Source of the DNA: Rhodocyclaceae bacterium
GTDB taxonomy: Bacteria; Pseudomonadota; Gammaproteobacteria; Burkholderiales; Rhodocyclaceae
Assembly: GCA_028714035.1 (NCBI GenBank)
Contig: JAQTNA010000011.1
Span: 27,239 to 91,238, forward strand
Length of the DNA stretch: 64,000 nt
Direction: 5' to 3'
The notes beneath the pieces were generated by a model, which saw only the letters and a program-made list of their open reading frames with translations, made no database searches and was not told where the DNA came from. Below, piece by piece: positions 47,414 through 54,324 of the stretch. Made by a program: the position numbers and the translations under genes. The stretch's first letter is position 1, and each line of letters starts with the position of its first letter.

Positions 47414-47881
47414 TCAGCCCAGCACCTTGGTATCGCAGAACGGGCATTGCCCGGTGTGTCTGCTGCCGACGTCATAGATGAACGCGGCATGACACACGGG
47501 ACATTTGGAAAGCATGACAATGCGCGCCCGAACGTCCCGCACCGCAAAATAGGCGGCGTTGATGTCCATGGGACCGCAGATGCGCTGAAACTCCCGCCAA
47601 GTGGTGAGCAGACTCGCCGCCGAGAGATTCATCCCGTTCACTCGCCGGTGGAGGGCAGCGAAGGCGGATAGTCTGGCTGCGGAGTCCTTGTCCTTGATGA
47701 AGGACAGCACCGACTCGGGCAGCTTGCCGTTCGAGGGCCGGACACCGTGAACGTCCTTCCACCACTGGCGTAGCGTGCGTGTGCCGATACGGGTCATGCC
47801 ACGCACAATGGATAGCCGCAGCCCGGTCTGAATCAAATCATGCGCGAGTTGCAGGCTTTCGAGCTCGACTAGGGCGACCAT
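47414..47881 (-). CDS. FlhC-like transcriptional activator (SetC-like)
   Basis: The 155-residue protein ends with a four-Cys zinc site, CPVCHAAFIYDVG through QCPFC, as in FlhC. The body has TRIGTRTLRQWWKDVHG and GMNLSAASLLTTWREFQRIC, FlhC-like helices. In SXT/R391 elements SetC and SetD, homologues of FlhC and FlhD, switch on excision and transfer. The partner gene is 11 bp upstream. No flagellar gene is near, so an element-control role is inferred. Confidence 0.8.
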   Translation of the reverse strand: MVALVELESLQLAHDLIQTGLRLSIVRGMTRIGTRTLRQWWKDVHGVRPSNGKLPESVLSFIKDKDSAARLSAFAALHRRVNGMNLSAASLLTTWREFQRICGPMDINAAYFAVRDVRARIVMLSKCPVCHAAFIYDVGSRHTGQCPFCDTKVLG

Positions 47882-47892
47882 CGCTGTCTTTC

Positions 47893-48168
47893 CTACTTTT
47901 CCCCGGACGCCACCACCGCTATGGCATAGGCGGCCTTCTGTGTTTCATGGAGAGTGCACAGGCGGTTTAGTTCGGCATCGTTCAAGCGGAGGCTGATGAG
48001 GCTGACGCCGGCCCCCTTGGCAAGACCCTCGATCTGTTCCAGGGTCATGGCCGCGAGCCTGTCCAACATGGGACGGCTCAGTCCGGTGAGGAGTTCGCCG
48101 GAACCGAATTTTGCCGCCTCCCTTGCCATTATGAGAAACTGGCGGTTGATCGAAATGATGTCGTTCAT
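47893..48168 (-). CDS. FlhD-like transcriptional activator (SetD-like)
   Basis: The start MNDIISINRQFLIMAREAAK at 48168 gives 91 residues; the frame opens at 48195. FSLNxxYLLLAQRLI-type FlhD pattern is recognisable in ISINRQFLIMAREAAKFGSG, followed by GLSRPMLDRLAAMTLEQIEG and a final helix. It should form the FlhD4C2-like complex with the next gene. It is divergent from the XRE regulator over 82 bp, a natural genetic switch. Confidence 0.78.
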   Translation of the reverse strand: MNDIISINRQFLIMAREAAKFGSGELLTGLSRPMLDRLAAMTLEQIEGLAKGAGVSLISLRLNDAELNRLCTLHETQKAAYAIAVVASGEK

Positions 48169-48250
48169 GGCGCTTTTCCGTATTCGCTGCGCCAAGTATA
48201 AACCGTTTGAGGTATGATAAAAGGCGATAAAGACCCAAAAGGAGCGCTTT

Positions 48251-48652
48251 TTGAGTTTGACAATCGGCGAACGCCTGAAACTCTGGAGAAAGTATCTTGG
48301 ATTGAATCAAGAGGAGTTCTCCACCCTGACGGGTTTGCATATAGGCGTCATTCGGAAGTATGAACACCAGATCAACGTACCCGGTGGGGAGGCGCTTGTC
48401 GCCATAGGCCAAACCGGGGTGAACCTGAACTGGCTCCTTCTTGGGCAAGGGGAGATGTGCGCAAACAAGACCCCACCAGAAGATGCCGACGCCTACCTTA
48501 GACGAATCGAGGCTGTGAGGGGGTTGCTGGACGGACTGGAGGTGGAAAGGCGGAGTGCAGTGCTGGAGGAGATTTTCTCTCGTGTTCAGGAGGCGAAACG
48601 AGTAGCCGACCTGGAAGAACTTGTCAGGACAATGGCAAAAAAGATCGCTTAG
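48251..48652 (+). CDS. XRE-family repressor (SetR/CI-like position)
   Basis: A TTG start with AAGGAG 8 nt upstream gives 133 residues (MSLTIGERLKLWRKYLGLNQ). An XRE helix-turn-helix covers about 6-60, with QTGVNLNWLLLGQGEM closing it as in phage CI-like regulators. A C-terminal helical part probably dimerises; there is no LexA-like protease domain, unlike SetR of SXT. It probably represses the divergent setD/setC pair. It overlaps the convergent NERD gene by 29 bp. Confidence 0.8.
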   Translation: MSLTIGERLKLWRKYLGLNQEEFSTLTGLHIGVIRKYEHQINVPGGEALVAIGQTGVNLNWLLLGQGEMCANKTPPEDADAYLRRIEAVRGLLDGLEVERRSAVLEEIFSRVQEAKRVADLEELVRTMAKKIA

Positions 48653-49667
48653 CAAGCGCCATCTGGCGCCGGGTTCGGGGCATGTCGGCGTTGAACTCAT
48701 GGTCCCGCCTGATGAGAGCCACGATCTGCCGGCGCAGCCCATCTTCCAAGCGCTCGCCACCTTGGGCGAACATGCGATCCATATCCAGGCCAGTGAGGGT
48801 GGCCACAATATTTACCGAGACGTTCTCCATGGCGCCCAGGACCGCCCTGTCATGGGTGAACACCACCACCCTGGTCACCTTCGGCGCCCTGGCGGCGCGC
48901 TTCCCCAGGAACCGCTCCAGGGTATCCGCTGCCTCATTGATCTGCCGCGATGGCCCGCGCCCGCCCTTGTCGGCGATGGGGACGCCGCGCTCCACCAGGT
49001 TACCGTAGCGGTCGCGCTTGTCGCGCCACCAATGATCCCCGTCGCAGTGGATGACGCCGTTGAGGTTCTTGACCTCGAAGGCAAACACACCTTCCGGGCC
49101 GACCAGGATGCGGTCAACCTCGCCCTTGGCGTTCTTGTAGCCGGCGAGCAGCGTCCAGTTACTGTCCAGCCTGGAAGCGAGGAAGGCGTCCAACCGCCTT
49201 TCCCCCTCCTGCCCAGCCGCCCAGAGAGTTTCCTCCCGGCCCGGCAATGAGCTGAGCGGCGCTTGAGGCACCGGGGCATTCTTCGCGGCGCGAAGCTGGC
49301 GCCATGACTTGAAGGCAACCAGCCATTCCCGCCTGGACAACGCCACCGATTTCGCCCTCTGCCAGCCCTGGATGGCTTGCTCCCGGTCGCTGATCGCGCG
49401 CTGGTAGTGGCCTAGAGATTGGGAGTAGCCGGCGAGCCGGATACTCCGCGCCGCATCTGCTTTATCCGCAGCATGATTGGACAGTTCGAGTATCTGTAGC
49501 GGATCCCTGGGTTGGATGCTCTTGCCTGGGCCGAGCCGCGGGCGGGCACCCTGATATCCGGCGCCAACAATGGCCAAACTCCCGCACGCCTTTTTTCGCC
49601 AAGCCGCCCACATTGCCGCCAGCGCAAAGACAGCGGACAGAACGAGCAAGGAGGCTACGATGAACAT
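48624..49667 (-). CDS. Membrane-anchored NERD (nuclease-related) domain protein
   Basis: The 347-residue protein has one N-terminal membrane helix (MFIVASLLVLSAVFALAAMW) and a long helical linker. A NERD domain (about 150-290) shows AAGQEGERRLDAFLAS, then YKNAKGEVDRILVGPEGVFA and FEVKNLNGVI, keeping the D-x(n)-E-x-K catalytic pattern. NERD proteins are putative nucleases in mobile and defence regions. Its start region overlaps no neighbour; the 238 bp to the next gene hold its promoter and little else. Confidence 0.82.
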   Translation of the reverse strand: MFIVASLLVLSAVFALAAMWAAWRKKACGSLAIVGAGYQGARPRLGPGKSIQPRDPLQILELSNHAADKADAARSIRLAGYSQSLGHYQRAISDREQAIQGWQRAKSVALSRREWLVAFKSWRQLRAAKNAPVPQAPLSSLPGREETLWAAGQEGERRLDAFLASRLDSNWTLLAGYKNAKGEVDRILVGPEGVFAFEVKNLNGVIHCDGDHWWRDKRDRYGNLVERGVPIADKGGRGPSRQINEAADTLERFLGKRAARAPKVTRVVVFTHDRAVLGAMENVSVNIVATLTGLDMDRMFAQGGERLEDGLRRQIVALIRRDHEFNADMPRTRRQMALAKRSFLPLS

Positions 49668-49846
49668 AGCGCATTACCACCGCGACTGCGGCACGACTCT
49701 CTGGCCCATTTGCCGGGGAAGTTTTGGTACCAGGCGGCAGAATATCTCCGGCATCATCACGACTATCTCCAGACCATGCGCATTCCGTATCCGGCTGAAG
49801 ACATTGTGTTTTCAGCAACTGTAGGCTTTTTTATCACCTTCCGTAG

Positions 49847-49874
49847 TTGCGGGTCAAGCGGCTATTGATACAAT
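49847..49874 (+). promoter_or_regulatory. Candidate promoter of the orphan antitoxin gene
   Basis: TTGCGG (49847-49852), 16 bp and TACAAT (49869-49874) lie 31 bp before the ATG at 49906. GTAGT (49843-49847) and ACTAC (49876-49880) bracket it as a loose dyad. Confidence 0.45.
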
Positions 49875-49905
49875 GACTACACGTATTCATTTATGGAGAA
49901 ATTGG

Positions 49906-50103
49906 ATGCCTACCTCCATCCGACTGGCGCCGGACATCGAGCAACGCCTTGATGCCCTTGCGAAACAAACCGGACGTAGCAAGGCGTACTACCTGCGCGA
50001 ACTGATTGAACGCGGGCTTGGAGACATGGAAGACCGTTACCTTGCCGAAAAGCGCTTCACGGATGGCAAGCCTCTGGTCCGAGTGATGCCCGATGAGCCA
50101 TGA
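49906..50103 (+). CDS. Ribbon-helix-helix antitoxin without visible toxin
   Basis: The start MPTSIRLAPDIEQRLDALAK gives 65 residues with GGAG 8 nt upstream. The ribbon-helix-helix SIRLAPDIEQRLDALAKQTG, then RSKAYYLRELIERG, is typical of RelB/ParD-like antitoxins. The expected RelE/ParE toxin frame would start at the overlapping ATG near 50097 but meets TAG after about ten codons. The toxin is therefore lost or the gene is a solitary regulator. Confidence 0.8.
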   Translation: MPTSIRLAPDIEQRLDALAKQTGRSKAYYLRELIERGLGDMEDRYLAEKRFTDGKPLVRVMPDEP

Positions 50104-50169
50104 GTTGTTGTTCGATCCGAGGTAGTCTCGGAATAGGAAGAATGCACGGTAAGCAATCCAGTCTCGCCC

Positions 50170-50198
50170 TTGTTCTGTAGTCGCATCGCGACTACAAT
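50170..50198 (+). promoter_or_regulatory. dinJ-yafQ promoter with perfect operator palindrome
   Basis: The palindrome GTAGTCGC-ATC-GCGACTAC (50177-50195) sits between TTGTTC (50170-50175) and TACAAT (50193-50198), 17-bp spacing. This is the expected place for autorepression by the antitoxin. Confidence 0.72.
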
Positions 50199-50231
50199 CA
50201 AAGCTCTGAAACCGATTCAAGGGAAGCCGTT

Positions 50232-50498
50232 ATGAGCACCGCCGACACCTATGTTCGCGCTCGCATTGACACCAACACCAAGGAGCGCGCCGCCGATGCC
50301 CTCGAAGCAATGGGGTTGTCCATTTCGGATGCGATCCGTTTGCTGATGCTGCGGGTAGCCGATGAGCGTCGCTTGCCCTTCGATGTGAAGGCGCCCAACG
50401 CCACTACGCGCAAGGCCATCGCCGAACTTGAGGCCGGGAAAGGCACGAGGTTCGCCAGCGTTGACGACCTGATGGCAGACCTGCATGCGGACGATTGA
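50232..50498 (+). CDS. dinJ: RelB/DinJ family antitoxin
   Basis: The 88-residue antitoxin has an N-terminal ribbon-helix-helix (YVRARIDTNTKERAADALEA, then MGLSISDAIRLLMLRVADER) followed by the DinJ-type LPFDVKAPNATTRKAIAELE. The stop overlaps yafQ by 14 bp. It neutralises the toxin and represses the palindrome at 50177-50195. Confidence 0.9.
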   Translation: MSTADTYVRARIDTNTKERAADALEAMGLSISDAIRLLMLRVADERRLPFDVKAPNATTRKAIAELEAGKGTRFASVDDLMADLHADD

Positions 50499-50766
50499 CC
50501 GCGCCTCATCCTTCAAACGCGATTACAGGCGCGAAGCCAAGGGCCAGCACAGGGCCACGCTCGATGACGAGTTGAGGCCCGTTCTTGTGGCACTGGCGAC
50601 TGGCCAGCCGCTCGATGCCAGACACCGCGACCATGATCTGAGCGGGGACTGGGCTGGCTACCGTGAATGCCATGTTAAGGCCGACCTGCTGCTGATCTAC
50701 CGCAAGTCGGATGCCGACACTCTCAGACTGGCGCGGCTTGGTTCGTACAGCGAGCTTTTCGGTTGA
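50485..50766 (+). CDS. yafQ: YafQ family toxin (RelE superfamily mRNA interferase)
   Basis: The 93-residue toxin has the pattern SSFKRDYRREAKGQHRATLD, then LDARHRDHDLSGDWAGYREC, HVKADLLLIYRKS and RLARLGSYSELFG. Catalytic His and Asp residues (RHRDHDL, HVKADLLLIY, SYSELF) are retained, so it should cleave ribosome-bound mRNA. It is paired with dinJ. Confidence 0.92.
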   Translation: MRTIDRASSFKRDYRREAKGQHRATLDDELRPVLVALATGQPLDARHRDHDLSGDWAGYRECHVKADLLLIYRKSDADTLRLARLGSYSELFG

Positions 50767-50789
50767 GCCTATCCGGCTGAAGGAGGCTG

Positions 50790-50933
50790 ATGATGCCACG
50801 TGAAATCTCCTACCCGACACCAGGTAAAATCCTGCTGGAAGCTCTGACCACATCCGCCGCTTTGAGCCAGCCGCCTTGGGTGGTACAGGCCTGGCACGAG
50901 GGTGGCCATAAGAGATACGGAGAATGGAGATGA
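50790..50933 (+). CDS. Small 47-residue protein after yafQ, unknown
   Basis: An AAGGAGG precedes the tandem ATGATG start. The product MMPREISYPTPGKILLEALT continues to WHEGGHKRYGEWR and stops, overlapping the next start (ATGA). There is no membrane segment. The strong ribosome site and overlapping stop support real translation. It is not a recognised family. Confidence 0.5.
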   Translation: MMPREISYPTPGKILLEALTTSAALSQPPWVVQAWHEGGHKRYGEWR

Positions 50934-51298
50934 GTCTTGTGGGGTTTTTGAAACTCTTGCTGGTGGTGCTTGCCACGTTTGCCGGTCTGCGACTCGTTGG
51001 TTGGTTACAATTTGGCATCAAGCATCGCATCGCTTCGACGATGCTTTGGGCGGCGGCGTTGGCGTGCGCGTTTGTGGGGTTTATCGTGTACGGCCTTCGC
51101 GTCGACCCTCACGGAACAGGATGGCCATCTTCGGTAGTGGGTTTCATAACGCTACTCGCATTTCCAGTGGCTATCATCCACGCCTTGCTTTCGAGCAGAT
51201 CGGATTCCGACAAAGGCAAAAACTGGCGGAACGCTGGCGACAGGGATAGCGATCCAGATAATCACATATGGGTCGGCAACCCTTCTCACGACGACTGA
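50930..51298 (+). CDS. Small membrane protein, unknown function
   Basis: The start MSLVGFLKLLLVVLATFAGL at 50930 gives 122 residues; an ATG 6 bp earlier is possible. Three hydrophobic helices (about 4-25, 38-58, 70-92) are followed by a polar tail rich in Ser, Asp and Asn (SSRSDSDKGKNWRNAGDRDS). The start overlaps the stop of the 47-residue gene. A gene-free 223-bp stretch follows. Confidence 0.6.
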   Translation: MSLVGFLKLLLVVLATFAGLRLVGWLQFGIKHRIASTMLWAAALACAFVGFIVYGLRVDPHGTGWPSSVVGFITLLAFPVAIIHALLSSRSDSDKGKNWRNAGDRDSDPDNHIWVGNPSHDD

Positions 51299-51521
51299 GA
51301 ACCATTTTGACCAGTTTGCGGAAACTCCACCTACTTGACCGCCGAATCGCGTGTCACGTAACAGGCGGCTTGCTTCATAAAGGACTCCACCGGGCCGCTC
51401 TCGCACCGTTTGCAGACGGTCAGCGGTGGGGAAAGCGGAAATATGAACGATGGCGCTAAACGAACGTCACGCGAGGCGGTCAGTTGACCACACCGACTGA
51501 CTGCAAAACTGGCTTTCGGTT

Positions 51522-53924
51522 TCAATGCGTATGCTGAGGCCCGAAGACAAGCGCGATAGCTGGTCCGACGATGCGGTCGAGTGTCCGTTGTGCCCAGCAT
51601 GCCTTCTCCTTGTCGGCAAAACGGGTGATCTGGCGCAACGCAATATCTGTCCTCGCCAGCAGAGGAAACGACTTACGCTGCATCATTTCAACGATCCAGT
51701 CGTCGGCCTCATCCACCTCCATCCGGACAATCGCATTCAGCAGCGCTAGCGTAATCGGCTCGACTATACCGCTACGATGGCAGACCACCTCTCCCTGGCC
51801 CGGTACGTCGTGTGTCCATAGTCCGAGTTCGTCCTCTAGCGCGGACGGCCGCCTCAGCGGTACGGGGCAACTGCCAATCTCTAGCAACAGCGCTGGCGTC
51901 GCGCTGCCGACAAGTTGCCCATCATGGCCGATGGCAAGCAGTTGCAGGCCGGCCAGATGTGACAGCACGAGCCACCCCTGGCCGCCGACCTGCATGGACA
52001 TATCCCCCTGCTCCTCGGGCGACATATCCAGTTTCATAGAGATTCCGCCTGGGCCGTACGCAACAACGCTGCCGTCCTCATTGAACCTGAGGCCGACCGT
52101 CCCTAAGCTTGGCCAGTACATGGCCGCTCGGGTACCAGGGTTAACCATCTCCTTGCGGGGCTGGTCCTTCAGCAACTCGTTCAGAAAGGCAAGTGGTATC
52201 CCCTGACGAATTTCTGCCGCATCGATGATGGCCTGGGCAGCCACTACATCGCCCATGGGAAGCCTTATTGCCTTTTCCAACAGCCACTTCGCGGCCTTGG
52301 CAGTGTTGGACGTCATTCGCTCCAGCAGCGCCTTGGCCATGACTCCCGCCAGTTCCGCCGCCATGGCTTCTGGAAGACGCGCAATGATGACATCCTCATT
52401 GGACGCATGAATGGTCCGCTTTGCAGCCCCACTTTTCCGCAGGGTGCCGATCTCCTCGTGGTCGAGCTCGGTTTTTGCGGTCTTCGAACGTACGACGTAA
52501 ATCATCATCGATTCCAACACGAGATGAGCAGGTCTGGAGGTGTCCTTTGTGTCCTTCAGGATGCATTTGGCCAGCTTCCGGTATCCAGCGCGAAGATCGT
52601 CGTCGGAGAAACGCTGTCGTGCATTGGCAATCAGACCCAGCCCCATAAGGGGTGGGAGTACGGCAACCAGGCTCTCACCGCTGCATGCAGGAACTTGAGA
52701 GTCGGCGGCAATCGCCCGGAGAAGCCAGGGCGTCCGGTACTCGCCGGAAGTCTCCGCACCGGGTATGAACCGCATGTTCACCCGGTCCAGGGCCTCACAT
52801 GCGAACTTGAACTCCTTATCGTCGAGACGGCTAACTGTGACGACGGCTGCATTTCTCCCAAGCCGAGTCTTCTTCCTTCCGGTCTCGTTGAGCGTGATTG
52901 AGCGGGTTAACGAGTCGTCCAGACCAAGGAGAATCCGCAGTCCTCGTCCATACTGATCAGACACAAGTTCGTCAACGTCCCTGCGAACCTGTTCGCGTGC
53001 CACGCTGTTGCCGTCGATGGCAACTACAAGTCTTGGCCCGGTTTCCCGAATCGAGGCTGCACGCAACCAGGCTCTTATGTCGTCCGAAGTCGCGGGCCAG
53101 CCCAATTCCACCGAAAACAGGTTTGCCAACCGTTGGAACACTCCCTCCCCGGCTGAGTCCGCTTCCACGAGAAGGACGCACAGGTCATCGGACTGGGCGG
53201 CCAACTCGGCTACTTCCCGGATGGCGCTGCTCTTCCCTGCCAACGGGGCGCCCTCAATAATTACCGCCCGATGGCCCGATTCGCATCTGAGGTGGGACAG
53301 AGCCTCTTGGGTCGCCTTCCGCGGAATCAGAAAATCTCGAACGAATGGCTGTAGGTAGTCATCCCACGTTCCGCACATTTCGGCGATCGTATTTGCCGTC
53401 GCCGCACGTATGGCATCGACCCACAGGCTTCGGCCCTGTCCGAGGAGCGTTTCGACCGCCATCTTCAAATCGCCGGTCGCAGCGGTGGAAGCCGCAGTTA
53501 TCAGATTCTTCAGTTGCTCGGCGCCGAAAGTGTGGAAATCCAACGGCGACCCATTGTGCGATGCGAGAAGGCGCGTGTCGCGGCCGTTGGTCACGATCAC
53601 TAGGGGCGGACTCGGTCGGAGCATCCTTGCATAGGACAATCCCTGCTGCTCGTCTGCGGCCGAAAGGCAGGAATCCTCGCGTTTCAGTTCCAGGACAGCA
53701 AGGTGCGCATCGCCATTGGACACCAGAATATCCAGGCGCCCCTCAGCACTGGAGACCGTTCGCCCATCAACCTCGACCGTCGCACGTCCGAACTTGATAG
53801 CAAAGCGAAGCTGGTGGCGTAGCGAACCCGAGCCAATCCACGGAAAAATGCGGGCGACCGCGCCATGGATTCGCGCCTCTAAATCGGATTCCGTCGGGCT
53901 CTGCGTCAGTTGCTGGATGTCCAT
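51522..53924 (-). CDS. PD-(D/E)XK nuclease-P-loop NTPase (STAND-like), candidate anti-phage protein
   Basis: The 800-residue protein has an HsdR_N-like nuclease domain (about 15-150) with EGRLDILVSN (D65), AVLELKRED (E79-x-K81) and the type I enzyme pattern QQGLSYARML (94-101). An NTPase domain follows, with EGAPLAGKSSAIRE (225-232) and Walker B RLVVAIDGN (298-306). The C-terminal half has no motif I know. The nuclease-STAND-sensor order is that of Avs1-4 proteins, but no known Avs was recognised. It probably cuts DNA when the C-terminal part senses a phage product. Confidence 0.7.
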   Translation of the reverse strand: MDIQQLTQSPTESDLEARIHGAVARIFPWIGSGSLRHQLRFAIKFGRATVEVDGRTVSSAEGRLDILVSNGDAHLAVLELKREDSCLSAADEQQGLSYARMLRPSPPLVIVTNGRDTRLLASHNGSPLDFHTFGAEQLKNLITAASTAATGDLKMAVETLLGQGRSLWVDAIRAATANTIAEMCGTWDDYLQPFVRDFLIPRKATQEALSHLRCESGHRAVIIEGAPLAGKSSAIREVAELAAQSDDLCVLLVEADSAGEGVFQRLANLFSVELGWPATSDDIRAWLRAASIRETGPRLVVAIDGNSVAREQVRRDVDELVSDQYGRGLRILLGLDDSLTRSITLNETGRKKTRLGRNAAVVTVSRLDDKEFKFACEALDRVNMRFIPGAETSGEYRTPWLLRAIAADSQVPACSGESLVAVLPPLMGLGLIANARQRFSDDDLRAGYRKLAKCILKDTKDTSRPAHLVLESMMIYVVRSKTAKTELDHEEIGTLRKSGAAKRTIHASNEDVIIARLPEAMAAELAGVMAKALLERMTSNTAKAAKWLLEKAIRLPMGDVVAAQAIIDAAEIRQGIPLAFLNELLKDQPRKEMVNPGTRAAMYWPSLGTVGLRFNEDGSVVAYGPGGISMKLDMSPEEQGDMSMQVGGQGWLVLSHLAGLQLLAIGHDGQLVGSATPALLLEIGSCPVPLRRPSALEDELGLWTHDVPGQGEVVCHRSGIVEPITLALLNAIVRMEVDEADDWIVEMMQRKSFPLLARTDIALRQITRFADKEKACWAQRTLDRIVGPAIALVFGPQHTH

Positions 53925-54077
53925 GCAGTTTGTGCCTTGAGAAATGTCGCCTAGGCCACAATCGCTATCCCGAAAACCCTGATGGCTCCTACACCGGTCG
54001 AGAACCGCTTCTTGTCAAACTCTCTCTGGCAGAGTGCGGCAGTGAGAGTCTTGGTTTATGCCTACTGGCAATCATAA

Positions 54078-54097
54078 AACATCATACGCCAAATAGG
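54078..54097 (-). promoter_or_regulatory. Motif shared with trlF, upstream of the nuclease-STAND gene
   Basis: On the minus strand it reads CCTATTTGGCGTATGATGTT, 154 bp before the start at 53924. It differs from the trlF motif (43125-43144) at two of 20 positions. The TATGAT inside could be a -10. The rest of the 400-bp gap 53925-54324 shows no gene. Confidence 0.45.
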
Positions 54098-54324
54098 CCG
54101 AGATGTTCGCTGTGGCGGACGGCCGCTATCGAAGGGGCTATTTTTACCCCTCTTGGCCGACTGCCCCCCACCGCTGGGTACATTCTACAGCCGTCACATA
54201 TTCTCAAGCCTGGTTGACCGATTGGCTTCCCGCCGGGCTGTAGCGCGGTGACCGGGCGCGGCTGGGTTCGCCCGCCTGCGGCCACCAATGGCCCGCTACG
54301 CCCCGTTCAGAACAACGGGGGAAC

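Noticed and set aside
47414..48168. Flagellar FlhDC operon
   Set aside because: No flagellar gene is near; position inside the ICE beside an XRE repressor fits SetC/SetD-like control better.
49660..49824. Plus-strand frame beginning MNIAHYHRDCGTTLWPICRG after AAGGAGG
   Set aside because: The AAGGAGG is the complement of codons in the NERD start; the frame is short, with no family and no conserved partner.
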